DNA of 64,000 nt from Eurosta solidaginis (lineage: Eukaryota > Arthropoda > Insecta > Diptera > Tephritidae). The notes under the pieces are model-generated. The model worked only from the letters and a program-made list of their open reading frames with translations, made no database searches and was not told the DNA's origin. Position numbers and translations under genes: made by a program. Positions 9,354-19,807 of the stretch are shown here, one piece after another (position 1 is the first letter of the stretch; every line of letters starts with the position of its first letter). The stretch lies in assembly GCF_040869045.1 (NCBI RefSeq), contig NC_090322.1:181597477-181661476 (forward strand), given 5' to 3'.

Positions 9354-11520
9354 TCACAAATTGTCATCAATATCCTCTAACGGGAGTCCAAGGAAACTTG
9401 CCGTTTCAACAGGGGTGGACCATAAGGAAAGGGGTGTTAGATGCGTTGGTTCCACATTACAATTAAAGAGATGGTTGGTGTCATGTGGGGACACATTGCA
9501 AGCGGGGCATACATTTTGTATGTCGGGGTTGATTCTGGATAGGTAAGAGTTTAACCTGTTACAGTATCCAGAACGAAGTTGAGCAAGAGTGACACGCGTT
9601 TCCCTGGGGAGTATGCGTTCCTCTTCCGCGAGTTCTGGATATTTTTCTTCAAGTACTGGATTCACCGGGCAATTCCCGACATAAAGTTCCGACGCCTGTC
9701 TATGGAGTTCACCAAGGACCTGCTTGTATTTTTTCGCTTCATACGGCTGGGTTCTCAGGTGCCGTATTTCCTCAAAATGCTTACGGAGATGACTCCTTAG
9801 GCCCCTAGGCGGTGCTGGTTCGTCAATCAGATGTCTGTTGGGATGCCCAGGTTTCTGGGTATTCAACAGAAACTGTTTGGTCAGCATCTCATTTCTCTCC
9901 CTGATGGGGAGTATTCTCGCCTCATTATGCAGATGGTGTTCTGGGGACATAAGAAGACAGCCCGTGGCGATTCTGAGAGCAGTATTTTGGCAGGCCTGTA
10001 GTTTCTTCCAGTGGGTTGTTTTTAGGCTTGGCGACCATATGGGTGACGCGTAGCACGTAATCGGCTGGCTAATTGCTTTGTATGTGGTCATGAGCGTTTC
10101 TTTATCTTTTCCCCAGGTACTGCCAGCAAGGGATTTGAGGATTTTATTACGGCTCTGAATTCTCGGAACAATTGCGGTTGCGTGCGCACCAAAATGTAGA
10201 TCCTGATCAAACGTCACACCCAAGATCTTGGGGTGTAGGACAGTCGGTAGCGTAGTGCCATCGTCGTGGATGTTCAATATGGTCGACATTTGGGGCGTCC
10301 ATGTTGTAAATAAGGTCGCGGAAGATTTAGTCGGTGACAATGCCAGGTTTCGCGAGGCGAAAAAACTGGAGAGATCAGGGAGATAGCCGTTTATTTTATT
10401 GCATAGCTCATCGATCTCTGGGCATGGGCCTGTGGCCATTATTGTACAGTCATCGGCGTAGGAATCGATTGTGACTCCTTCCGGTGGTGAAGGTAGCTTA
10501 GATATGTAGAAATTAAACAAAAGTGGGGATAGGACACCACCCTGTGGCACCCCTTGTTTAATTCTCTTTGGTTTTGATGTTTCGTTTCTGAATTGCACCG
10601 ATGCCTGCCGACCACCCAGATAATTTGCGGTCCACCTTTTAAGACATGGGGGAAGGGTAGACCCTTCCAGGTCTTGCAGTAATGAGCCATGGTTGACCGT
10701 ATCAAATGCTTTTGATAGGTCTAGCGCTACGAGTACTGTTCTATGGTGGGGGTATTGATTCAAACCGCAATTTATCTGGGTGCTAATGACATTTAGCGCG
10801 GAGGTAGTGCTATAAAGTTTTCTGAAGCCATGCTGATGAGGGGCTAGCTGCAAATGTGCTTGGAAATAAGGGAGCAAAATGGCTTCAAGCGTCTTTGCCA
10901 CTGGCGATAGGAGAGATATCGGACGATATGACTCACCTACGTTAGCTGGTTTCCCAGGCTTTAGTAGCGGGACCACCTTGGCCATTTTCCATTTCTCGGG
11001 TATGGCAAAGGTGGAGAGATACAGGTTGAAGACATGCGCTAAATATTTGAAACCCTCTTTCCCTAGGTTTTTAAGCATCGGCATGGCTATGCCGTCTGGG
11101 CCCACTGCTTTGGATGGTTTAGCGCGACCAATGGCGTCCTCAACCTCTCTAGCGGTGAAGGTGATTGGTGACGCGCTGAATTTGTGTTTATGTGCGTGTC
11201 TATTGGCTCTCCGTCTATCTTTGTCGACCGTAGGATGCATTATATATTGTCGGCAGAAAGCGCTCGCGCATTTTTCCGCATCCGACAGCACCTTATCGCC
11301 AAAGGCGATGGAAACTTTGTCTTTGTGCTTAGTCGGATTCGATAGGGACTTTACGGTGGACCAAAGTTTACCTACACCGGTAGAGAGGTTACAACCTCTT
11401 AGGTGCTCTTCCCATTTCGCCCGCTTGTGTTCGTCCACAAGCAATCTGATGCGTTGGTTTATATCCCTTATTTGGGGGTCGCCTGGATCAAGCTGTCTTA
11501 TAAGGTCGCGTTCCCTCGCT
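9354..11520 (-). CDS. LINE-A reverse transcriptase ORF (-1 frame relative to endonuclease ORF)
   Basis: Open frame of about 700 codons ending DIDDNL at 9354; the first ATG is at 11444, but the frame is open upstream and overlaps the endonuclease ORF back to a TGA near 11597. RT motifs in order: AKVVPLLKPGKP, SYRPISLLSPVAKTLEAIL, HQHGFRK, VALDLSKAFDTVNH, GVPQGGVLSPLLF, IDSYADDCTIMA. A C-terminal Cys-His knuckle (CPACNVSPHDTNHLFNC) ends the protein. There is no RNase H domain. It is unbroken, so besides its unusual frame relation this copy looks recent. An RT start at M11444 would drop the conserved linker, which argues for frameshifting or an inherited indel rather than independent initiation. 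Confidence 0.8.
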
Positions 11521-13345
11521 AAGCTCGCGGCCTCCGCTGGGAAGTGGGCCGGATTTCGGGAATTCTCCCGGCGGGAATGAAATGTGCCGAGGCGGATTCA
11601 ATGACCTTACGGAAGGCACGCTCCCCTTGGCGGGCATCAGTCGGGATAGGGAGGGCAGCAAAGTTACTGTCTGTTGCAGATTTATATTCTTCCCACTTTC
11701 CTTTTTTGAAGTTTATGAAAGTGCGTTTTTCGGTGACGATGAAGTCGGCGGTACGCTCGAACGAAATAAGTATGGGCAGGTGGTCGGATGCCAATGTTAC
11801 CATCGGCTGCCAGTTGACGCAGTTTACGAGTTCTGCGCCCACGATTGAGATATCTGGCGAGCTATGACAGCTTCCTACCATACGTGTGGGGGCGTCTCCG
11901 TTTATTGTGCAGAACGTCGTTTCTTCTATTTGATCCGCCAACATCTCACCCCTACTGTCCGCCCGCAAGTTTGAATGCCATAGGTCGTGATGGGCATTGG
12001 AATCGCCTAAGATAATGCGATTGTTGCCAGTGAGTAAGGCCTCGATTTTAGGGCGGTATCCACTGGGGCAACAGGTGACATGAGGGATGTAGATGTTGAT
12101 GATTTCTAGATTTGCATCGCCTGACCGGACAGATAGGCCTTGACGTTCTAAGACATTGTCCCTGCGGTCGATGCCAGGATCAAATATATGATATTGCACA
12201 GAGTGGTGTATAATAAACGCGAGGCCGCCTCCATTTCCGCTCTCGCGGTCCTTCCTGTGGACATTATACCCAGAGCAGGTCTGCAATGCAGATCTCGCTG
12301 TGAGTTTAGTCTCTTGAATCGCAGCAATGCGGATGTTGTGCCGCTTCATGAAATCGACTATCTCCGTAATCTTCCCAGTTAGTCCATTACAGTTTAACTG
12401 CAGAATTCTGAAGTGCATGAGGGGTGACGCCGCCACTCTAGGGGTAAGTGACGGATGACTACGCCTAGGTTGTGGAAGGCCAGGACGCAATTGCTGTTGT
12501 GGCCTTGGGACTGGGCGCCCTTGGGCAAGCATTGGGGTACCCGGATGATTTGGGTTTGCGACCTGGCAACATGGCGCGATGAAAGCCGTCGAGGGGTTGC
12601 CGTCGCGGAGACCAGAACATCTAGGAAAGTGGCACCACCCAAGGCAGGAGCTGCATTGAGCGGATGTCGCAAACCTATATATTCTGTGCTGGCAGACGGT
12701 GCAAACGGAGGGAGGGACTAAGAGTCTGTTTCCCTGACCTGCACGATTGCTGCCAGAAAAGAGGGGGGGGGGGGGGGGAGAAGAAGACGGGGGCAGGGGC
12801 TGATGCTCAGCATTGCTACCAGCTCTACTACGAAGGTAGTAGTTATGAGTGGTATCAGCTGTTTGAGTTGTTGGCGCCGTGTGGCGCGAGCAGCAGCGAG
12901 TACTTGTTGTGGCTTGCTGAGCAGCGAGGCTGCTGGAAGGTAGTGGAGGGGCACTTAGGCGTAGACTACGGGACGCCCTTGGGCGTGAGCAGCAAGGAGC
13001 CACAAAAGATTTATAAAAATTACGTGGACGTCGGGTTTCGGGATCAAGCCCAGAACAACCTGTCCGATGCAACCATCCCTTATACGAGACACACTGAACA
13101 GAGTATGACCGTCCTAAAAAGATTCTTTTCTGACAAATGCAGCAAAACCATTTCTCAGGACCGGGGTCAGGAGACGGACCCGGATTGGGTTCGATACCTT
13201 CCCGGAGTAAGAGAATATGTAGCAGTCCTGCTGCAAGGAGCTGCTGGGAGGATGACAATTTGTGGGAGGGACGAAACAAATTAAATGGGGTCACACTGAA
13301 ATGACAGTCCTTGGTCGGGAAAAATCCCGAGTCGCTCCGGTACAT
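11519..13345 (-). CDS. LINE-A ORF: 2A-like motif, two PHD-type zinc modules, APE endonuclease
   Basis: 608 codons from the ATG at 13345, 24 nt inside the element's 5' end. Residues 31-57 are a hydrophobic helix followed by EGIEPNPGP, a 2A-like signature predicted to release an N-terminal peptide of about 56 aa. Residues about 66-120 (CCICQKRIFLG... GWLHRTGCSGL ... CC) and 213-260 (CTVCQHRIYRF... GWCHFPRCSGL ... CC) are two related PHD-type Cys/His modules joined by Pro/Ser-rich linkers. From about residue 310 an APE endonuclease follows: LQLNCNGL, IQETKL, GNGGGLAF, ILGDSNAHH (usual D-F-N replaced by D-S-N; copy 2 has the usual GDFNAHH) and SDHLPI. The ORF ends at 11519 where the conserved linker to RT continues in the -1 frame. 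The N-to-S change may impair this copy. It would act on element RNA and nick genomic DNA. Confidence 0.8.
   Translation of the reverse strand: MYRSDSGFFPTKDCHFSVTPFNLFRPSHKLSSSQQLLAAGLLHILLLREGIEPNPGPSPDPGPEKWFCCICQKRIFLGRSYSVQCVSYKGWLHRTGCSGLDPETRRPRNFYKSFVAPCCSRPRASRSLRLSAPPLPSSSLAAQQATTSTRCCSRHTAPTTQTADTTHNYYLRSRAGSNAEHQPLPPSSSPPPPPLFSGSNRAGQGNRLLVPPSVCTVCQHRIYRFATSAQCSSCLGWCHFPRCSGLRDGNPSTAFIAPCCQVANPNHPGTPMLAQGRPVPRPQQQLRPGLPQPRRSHPSLTPRVAASPLMHFRILQLNCNGLTGKITEIVDFMKRHNIRIAAIQETKLTARSALQTCSGYNVHRKDRESGNGGGLAFIIHHSVQYHIFDPGIDRRDNVLERQGLSVRSGDANLEIINIYIPHVTCCPSGYRPKIEALLTGNNRIILGDSNAHHDLWHSNLRADSRGEMLADQIEETTFCTINGDAPTRMVGSCHSSPDISIVGAELVNCVNWQPMVTLASDHLPILISFERTADFIVTEKRTFINFKKGKWEEYKSATDSNFAALPIPTDARQGERAFRKVIESASAHFIPAGRIPEIRPTSQRRPRA
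13175..13201 (-). other. 2A-like ribosome-skipping motif in LINE-A
   Basis: Residues 49-57 of the ORF starting at 13345 read EGIEPNPGP, preceded by QQLLAAGLLHILLLR. This fits the 2A consensus (D/G)-(V/I)-E-x-N-P-G-P with the usual upstream Leu-rich helix; the first position is Gly rather than Asp. Skipping would separate the Gly at 56 from the Pro at 57. 2A-like sequences are known from some APE-type LINEs; activity here is inferred. Confidence 0.7.
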
Positions 13346-13391
13346 AGAACCGACTGCCTTGGGAAGCGGAGTGGAGTCATGTTCCTTAACT

Positions 13392-13401
13392 CCCCCCTTT
13401 C
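13392..13401 (-). promoter_or_regulatory. Errantivirus polypurine tract
   Basis: On the minus strand GAAAGGGGGG immediately precedes the LTR start AGTTAAGG, the position and composition expected of the plus-strand primer. Confidence 0.7.
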
Positions 13402-14527
13402 TTCAGATGAAACGTCCCTGTTTCATTCAGCGGATTAGTTAATATTTCAATTTGAGAACTTAAATTTTTAAATATCTTTTCATTAATTTCAGTTTGTTTT
13501 CTTTGCTTAAATATTTTGTATTGATTAGCAGCTTTGACTAATACCAAAGACTCTCTAAATATAAGATGGTACATTGTAGAGTTCTAAAGCTTTGTGGAAA
13601 TTGTGGGACGGCTGTACGAGGAATTCATCATACCTTTTGCTATGCTGTCCGCCTCAACATAGCTGACTTTTTAAGGCTGTATAACTCTGTAATTTATTTT
13701 GCCTTTGGAAAAATTACCTATTAAAATAAGCTTAGTTAAATCAACAAATGAAAATCTCAGCCAAGCGATTTGTAAAAAAAAAGCTAAGTTGTCTATTTGT
13801 TACTTTCTCGATATAGGGTGTTCGAGCTGCAGCAGTGTTACTTTTTATGACAGCGGATAACGTTCTTCAGCAACATTTGAGCAGATGTGGCAGTTTCGCG
13901 CGTTCGTTGAACGAAATGTTGACAATCTATTGATCATCTCTAGGAAATAAGCGACATTCCATCAACTAAGCAGCACTTTAGCAATACTACTGTTATTATT
14001 TGGCTGCTCAAACACACCCATATTAATTGTGCATTAAATCTAAAATATAACACTCAAAAATGACTCTGCTTGTTATGTCCGCAACATTTATTTAGTTCAA
14101 AGTCACAGCCAATAATAGCCAAAGCCATAATAATTTACACGGGTCATCAATTCTTTCTCTGATTCAAAAGCTGAGCTACCGTCATCAGCTCAGTGTCATC
14201 ATTGCCAGTAGCGCCAATAACACCAAACTCCTGCCTGACACACAAAAGTCGTTACATTCAATAGTGTAAGTGAAATCTACTACGCACTCACTACTAAGTA
14301 GCGTCAAAAATTCGCTTGGAGTCATTGCGTAAATGAGCTACCATTGAGCTGGCACCGCATTGGCGCTGGCGCCATGCAATTTAAATCACTAAAATTGCGC
14401 GAATACCCAGGCTCATGACTTTTTTAATCCCGATGGTGAAAACGAAACAGGGGCAAAGCGTATGGTGTATTCCTGGTGTAGCCGTTCCACTTTGTGGAGA
14501 ATGAACGACTCTACAATGCTCCCTCTT
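13402..14527 (-). other. Errantivirus env 3' region with unidentified insertion
   Basis: 13386-13574 is a short open frame rich in Lys/Gln and abutting the polypurine tract, where an env cytoplasmic tail would normally end. Between it and the transmembrane segment at about 14530-14600 lie some 950 bp without supported coding. I suspect an inserted element of about 0.8 kb, but found neither inverted ends nor a duplication. Confidence 0.35.
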
Positions 14528-15620
14528 ATTAATCTACTCTCTTTGCTAATACTATTATCATAAATATAACTGTTACTATTATTAAACCTATCCAAAATAT
14601 GGGTTTTGATTTTATTTCACCTTTTATGACATCAATAAAGTTTATATTTTCAAATTTTAAATTTAAGTCTTCAGATTCTATATATTTAACAATTTCAAAG
14701 CTACTGAATTTATTATTTTTTACATATTTCCATATTTTTGCATCTGTGTTCTCATAAGTTACATTGTCAATGTTTCACTGATTTTTAAAAGTTACGAAAT
14801 AAACTCCATTTACATTATGATTGTCAACAGTATGATTTCCTGAAACTAAAATAACACCATCTTTTATTACATCAATTTCTTCATTCCTATCTTTAATTTT
14901 TATACATCTAGTCGTTTTTCCTAACAAAATATCCACTAAACAAGAATTTGAAGATTTTATTTCACAATATACATTCACTATTTCTTTCTTACAATTTTTA
15001 ACATTAACATATTGATTCACACATGTTGCAATCTCTTTTTCGATAAATAACTTACCATCTTCCTTAGCTATTGCTCTTACTTCGTAAAATTTACAATATA
15101 AAAAAATTTTTGGATACCTAATATAAATATGTAGCTATTAAGTCTTTATTCTGTAATATTTTAAAATTAGAAATATCTATTAAATCTGTCACACTCAATC
15201 GTCCATGTTCGTTTGCAATAATGTCTCTAATTTCATCTAAATGTAAAATTGCTGGATTCAAAATTCCTAATTTTCCTAAATTTATTGTATGAATAATATT
15301 TTGTAATTCATTTAGTAAAAGTTTATTCCTACGTTTCCTTAGTTGTGTAGCATGATCATTTTTATTTGCGTTTTTTATTGTCTCTGATAATTGAGAAATA
15401 ACTTTAAATACTTCTGAATTTGTCATAAATTGTTTGTTGTTATTTAAAATTAACTCGTTTAATTTATTATTTACCAAAACTAAATCGTCGTGATCCGGGG
15501 TACCGGCTATCCACTTCCATAAAGTCCCTAATTCATTAATTCCTCTTTTTAAACGTCTCTCCGTTTTTTTTAATTGCCCTAACAACGTCTGTATTAGCTC
15601 TATTTCCTGTAATTAAAGTT
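14528..15620 (-). pseudogene. Errantivirus envelope (baculovirus F-like) remnant
   Basis: 15118-15585 carries a furin-type site, RRLKRG, at residues 10-15 of the open piece, then a helical stretch and the NxLGxLWKW-like segment seen downstream of the cleavage site in insect retroviral Env, a homologue of baculovirus F. 14775-15020 is a Cys-containing ectodomain piece. 14530-14600 encodes a hydrophobic segment with an immediate basic tail and stop (TAA at 14528), likely the membrane anchor. The pieces are separated by frame breaks and LINE-A2 has separated env from pol. In active relatives this protein allows cell-to-cell movement; this one is dead. Confidence 0.75.
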
Positions 15621-15636
15621 AAGATTCAATGTTATG

Positions 15637-18561
15637 TTGTTGTTGTTGTTGTTGTAGCAATGCTTCGCCCCACCTAACAGCCGCGACCGATCACAAATTG
15701 TCATCAATATCCTCTAACGGGAGTCCAAGGAAACTTGCCGTTTCAACAGGGGTGGACCATAAGGAAAGGGGTGTTAGAGGCGTTGATTCCACATTACAAT
15801 TAAAGAGATGGTTGGTGTCATGTGGGGACACATTGCAAGCGGGGCATACATTTTGTATGTCGGGGTTGATTCTGGATAGGTAAGAGTTTAACCTGTTACA
15901 GTATCCAGAACGAAGTTGTGCAAGAGTGACACGCGTTTCCCTGGGGAGTATGCGTTCCTCTTTCGCGAGTTTTGGGTACTTTTCTTTAAGTACTGAATTC
16001 ACCGGGCAATTCCCGGCATAAAGGTCCGACGCCTGTTTGTGGAGTTCACCAAGGACCTGCTTGTGTTTTTTCGCTTCATACGGCTGGGTTCTCAGGTGCC
16101 GTATTTCGTCAAAATGCTTACGGAGATGACTCCTTAAGCCCCTAGGCGGTGCTGGTTCATCAATCAGATGTCTGTTGGGATGCCCAGGTTTCTGGGTATT
16201 CAACAGGAACTGTTTGGCCCCCATTTAGGTCTTGCAGTAACGAGCCATGGTTGACCGTATCAAAAGCTTTTGATAGGTCTAGCGCTACGAGTACTGTTCT
16301 ATGGTGGGGGTATTGATTTAAACCGCAATTTATCTGGGTGCTAATGGCATTTAGCGCGGTGGTAGTGCTATGGAGTTTTCTGAAGCCATGCTGATGAGAG
16401 GCTAGCTGCAAATTTGCTTGGAAATAAGGGAGCAAAATGGCTTCAAGCGTGTTTGCTACTGGCGATAGGAGAGATATCGGACGATACGACTCTCCTATGT
16501 TAGCTGGTTTCCCAGGCTTTAGTAGCGGGACCACCTTGGCCATTTTCCATTTCTCGGGTATGACAAAGGTGGAAAGAGACAGGTTGAAGACATGATATTT
16601 GAAACCCTCTCCCTAGGCTTTTAAGCATCGGCATGGCTATGCCGTCTGGGCCCACTGCTTAGGATGGTTTAGCGCGACCAATGGCGTCCTCAACCTCTTT
16701 AGCGGTGATGGTGATTGGTGACCCGCTGAATTTGTGTTTATGTGCGTGACTATTGGCTCTCCGTCTATCTTTGTCGACCATAGGATGCATTATATATTGT
16801 CGGCAGAAAGCGCTCGCGCATTTTTTTGCATCCGACAGCACTTTGTCGCCAAAGGCGATGGAAACTTTGTCTTTGTGCTTAGTCGGATTCGATAGGGACT
16901 TTACGGTGGACCAAAGTTTACCCACACCGGTAGAGAGGTTACAACCTCTTAGGTGCTCCTCCCATTTCGCCCGCTTGTGTTCGTCCACAAGCAATCTGAT
17001 GCGTTGGTTTATATCCCTTATTTGGGGGTCGCCTGGATCAAGCTGTCTTATAAGGTCACGTTCTCTCGCTAAGTTTGCGGCCTCCGCCGGGAAGTGGGCC
17101 GGATTTCGGAAATTCTCCCGGCGGGCATGAAACGTGCCGAGGCGGATTCAATGACCTTACGGAAGGCACGCTCCCCTTGGCGGGCATCAGTCGGGATAGG
17201 GAGGGCAGCAAAGCGGTTGTCTGTAAAATATTTATATTCTTCTCACTTTCCCTTTTTGAAGTTTATGAAAGTGCGTTTTTCGGTGACGATGAAGTCGGCG
17301 GTACGCTCTAGCGAAATAAGTATAGGCAGGTGGTCGGATGCCAATGTTACCATCGGCTGCCAGTTGACGCAATTTACGAGTTCTGCGCTCACGATTGAGA
17401 TATCTGGCGAACTGTGACAGCTTCCTACCATACGTGTGGGGGCGTCTCCGTTTATTGTGCAGAACGTCGTTTCTTCTATTTGATCCGCCAACATCTCACC
17501 CGTACTGTCCGCCCGCAAGTTTGAGTGCCATAGATCGTGATGGGCATTGAAATCGCCTAAGATAATGCGATTGTTGCCAGTGAGTAAAGCTCTGATATTA
17601 GGGCGGTATCCACTGGGGCAACAGGTGGCAGGAGGGATGTAGATGTTGATGATTTCTAGGTTTGCATCGCCTGACCGGACAGATAGGCGTTCTAAGACAT
17701 TGTCCCTGCGGTCGATGCCAGGATCAAATATATAATATTGCACAGAGTGGTGTATGATAAACGCGAGGCCGCCTCCATTTTCGCTCTCGCGGTGTTTCCT
17801 GTGGACATTATACCCGGAGCAGGTCTGCAATGCAGATCTTGCTGTGAGTTTAGTCTGTTGAATCGCAGCAATGCGGATGTTGTGCCGCTTCATGAAATCG
17901 ACTATCTCCGTAATTTTCCCAGTTAGTCCATTACAGTTTAACTGCAGAATTCTGAAGTGCATAAGGGGAGACGCCGCCACTCTGGGGGTAAGTGACGGGT
18001 GACTACGCCTGGGTTGTGGAAGGCCAGGACACAATTGCTGTTGTGGCCCTGGAACTGGGCGTCCTTGGGCAAGCATTGGGGTACCCGGATGATTTGGGTT
18101 TGCGACCTGGCAACATGGCGCGATGAAACCCGTCGGGGGGTTGCCGTCGCGGAGACCAGAACATCTAGGAAAGCGGCACCACCCAAGGCAGGAGCTGCAT
18201 TGGGCGGATGTCGCAAACATATATATTCTGTGCTGGCAAACGGTGCAAACGGAGGTAGGGACTAAGAGTCTGTTTCCCTGACCTACACGATTGCTTCCGG
18301 AAAAGAGGGGGGAGAAGACGGGGGCAGGGACTGATGCTCAGCATTGCTACCGACTCTACTACGAAGGTAGTAGTTATGAGTGGTAGCAGCTGTTTGAGTT
18401 GTTGGCGCCGTGGGGCGCGATTAGCAGCGGGTACTTGTTGTGGCTTGCTGAGCAGCGGGGCTGCTGGAACAAATTAAATGGGGTCACACTGAAATGACAG
18501 TCCTTGGCCGGGAAAAAACCCTAGTCGCTCCGGTACATAGAATCGACTGCCTTGGGAAGCG
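15637..18561 (-). mobile_element. LINE-A copy 2 (two internal deletions)
   Basis: Same termini as copy 1: (CAA)n tail at 15637 and 5' end ...TTGGGAAGCG at 18561. Relative to copy 1 it lacks about 785 bp of RT (junction near 16217, inside a TTTGGCCCCC stretch) and about 320 bp near the 5' end (junction near 18470, joining at GGAACAAATTAAAT), which removes the 2A region and first zinc module. Remaining pieces: endonuclease 17243-18220, RT 16659-16994, 16160-16543 and 15691-16224. No clean TSD was found: AATGTTAT occurs on the left flank and 28 bp beyond the right end. Confidence 0.85.
15691..18220 (-). pseudogene. LINE-A copy 2 endonuclease/RT remnants
   Basis: The endonuclease piece retains LQLNCNGL, IQQTKL (catalytic E replaced by Q relative to IQETKL), ILGDFNAHH and SDHLPI, then stops at 17243 after FINFKKGK. 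The RT piece retains SYRPISLLSPVANTLEAIL, HQHGFRK and DLSKAFDTVNH, then jumps by deletion to the C-terminal part ending with the CPAC...HLFNC knuckle and DIDDNL. The YADD block is deleted. The -1 relation between endonuclease and RT frames at about 17070-17110 is the same as in copy 1. Confidence 0.8.
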
Positions 18562-19456
18562 ATGAATGAAATGAAATGAAATCTAATTTAATGTTATCTT
18601 TATGTACTATTCTATTCCTATAATTGATTCTAACTTTATTTCCTAAATCTTCCTTTACCACTTGCTTTTTAAATCTAGGTTTTAGCTTATTTCTCTCCCC
18701 TATAATTTTTTCATATATAACATCGCCACGTTGGTATGTTTTACTAACCCTGTTTCTATTTTCCCTATCAAACATTTTATTTTGCGCAGTCAAAAGCTTT
18801 GACCGAACTGCATCAAGTGACACTTTATTAAAAAATATTTGAAATGTTTTTTCTTCTATTACTGAGTGAATCGTTTTATTGTATTGATGCACAGCACGAT
18901 ATATCGACTCAGCAATACTTATTAAATTATATTCGTGTTTAATGCAACGCGCGATTTCTATTACGGTCGAATGCACTCTTTCAACTTGTCCATTAGTTGT
19001 GCTATGACCTGGACTACAAAAAATAATTCTTCTTCCTAATCTTTGCACTAAAGATTTAAACTGCATTGTAATAAACCCAGGTTCATTATCAACCGTTATT
19101 TCCTTTAACTCGGGAAAACTTTGGATAACTTCCATTACTTTTTCCTCCAAATTAATTTTATCTTCAATTTGCTTTACTACCAAATATTTAGAATATGCAT
19201 CAATGCAAGTAATAAATTTCAAATGTTGAGCATAAAAAATATCAATATGTACTTGTTCTCCCTCTCTTTCCGGTATTGGAACTTCCCCAATTGGAATCTT
19301 TTTCGGATGCCTGTCGTATTTATTCTTGTTACATACTTCGCAATTTCTTGAATATTGTTTAAATTGCTTGTACATTTCGGGCCAATAGTACTGATCTTTG
19401 ATTTGTTTTAAGTTTTCTCTATAATTGCGGTGTGCGCGATTATGAGTTTGTTCTAT
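18562..19456 (-). pseudogene. Errantivirus integrase (C-terminal part of pol)
   Basis: Reading from about 19375: CEVCNKNKYDRHP, the Cys pair of the HHCC zinc site; then the catalytic core with HIDIFY (first D), ITVDNEPGF (second D) and TTNGQVERVHSTVIE (E); then the basic C-terminal domain ending NRIVHKDNIKLDF. The open frame then runs directly into the 5' end of LINE-A2, which destroys the junction with env. It would integrate viral cDNA; no longer functional as part of a polyprotein. Confidence 0.85.
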
Positions 19457-19470
19457 AATAGCCGCTTGGT

Positions 19471-19793
19471 GTTGTTGTTGTTGTTGTAGCGATTAGGTTA
19501 CTCCCCGAAGGCTTTGGGGAGTGTTATCGATGTGATGGTCCTTTGTCGGATACAGATCCGATACGCTCCGGTAACACAGCACCATTAAGGTGCTGGCCCG
19601 ACCATCTCGGGAACGATTTATATGGCCACATTGAACCTTCAGGCCATCCCTCCCTCCCCACCCCCAAGTTCCATGAGGAGCTTGGGGTCGCCAGAGCCTC
19701 GTCTGTTAGTGAAACGGGATTCGCCGCTCGAAGGTGAGGTTGACAATTGGATTGGAGAAGCTATATATTGCGCTACACAACCCCTTGAATCCC
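19471..19793 (-). mobile_element. SINE copy 3 (5'-truncated) in errantivirus pol
   Basis: 323 bp with a perfect 14 bp TSD AATAGCCGCTTGGT (19457-19470 and 19794-19807). The (CAA)n end is complete (plus strand TTGTTGTTGTTGTTGTAGCG); the opposite end stops at TTGAATCCC, about 90 bp short of copy 1. 5' truncation with long TSDs is the signature of target-primed reverse transcription. Confidence 0.9.
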
Positions 19794-19807
19794 AATAGCC
19801 GCTTGGT

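Larger units (their letters stand above)
9304..13368 (-). mobile_element. LINE-A copy 1 (jockey-superfamily LINE with PHD fingers, 2A motif and (CAA)n tail)
   Basis: About 4.07 kb with a 7-8 bp TSD (GAGTGGAG). On the minus strand the 5' end is CGCTTCCCAAGGCAGTCGG, the same first bases as copy 2, which supports a true 5' terminus. The 3' end is TATTGCTACAACAACAACAA. It encodes a PHD/endonuclease ORF (11519-13345) and an RT ORF (ending 9354) in the -1 frame. It disrupts the errantivirus 3' LTR, so it is younger than the provirus. Confidence 0.9.
8997..13391 (-). repeat. Errantivirus 3' LTR split by LINE-A1
   Basis: 8997-9303 and 13377-13391 match the intact LTR at 28164-28485 end to end. LINE-A1 sits between them, flanked by GAGTGGAG (9296-9303 and 13369-13376), which occurs once in the intact LTR. 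Confidence 0.9.

Noticed and set aside
12664..13284. 206 aa plus-strand ORF
   Set aside because: It is antisense to the GC-rich LINE-A PHD/endonuclease ORF, has no domain and is not matched in copy 2.
14413..14595. 60 aa minus-strand frame in the env region
   Set aside because: The hydrophobic env membrane segment lies in a different frame of the same bases (stop at 14528), so this frame is a shadow.
15629..18597. AATGTTAT on both sides of LINE-A2 as a target-site duplication
   Set aside because: The right copy lies 28 bp beyond the element end and encodes conserved integrase residues (HKDNIKL), so the match is probably chance.
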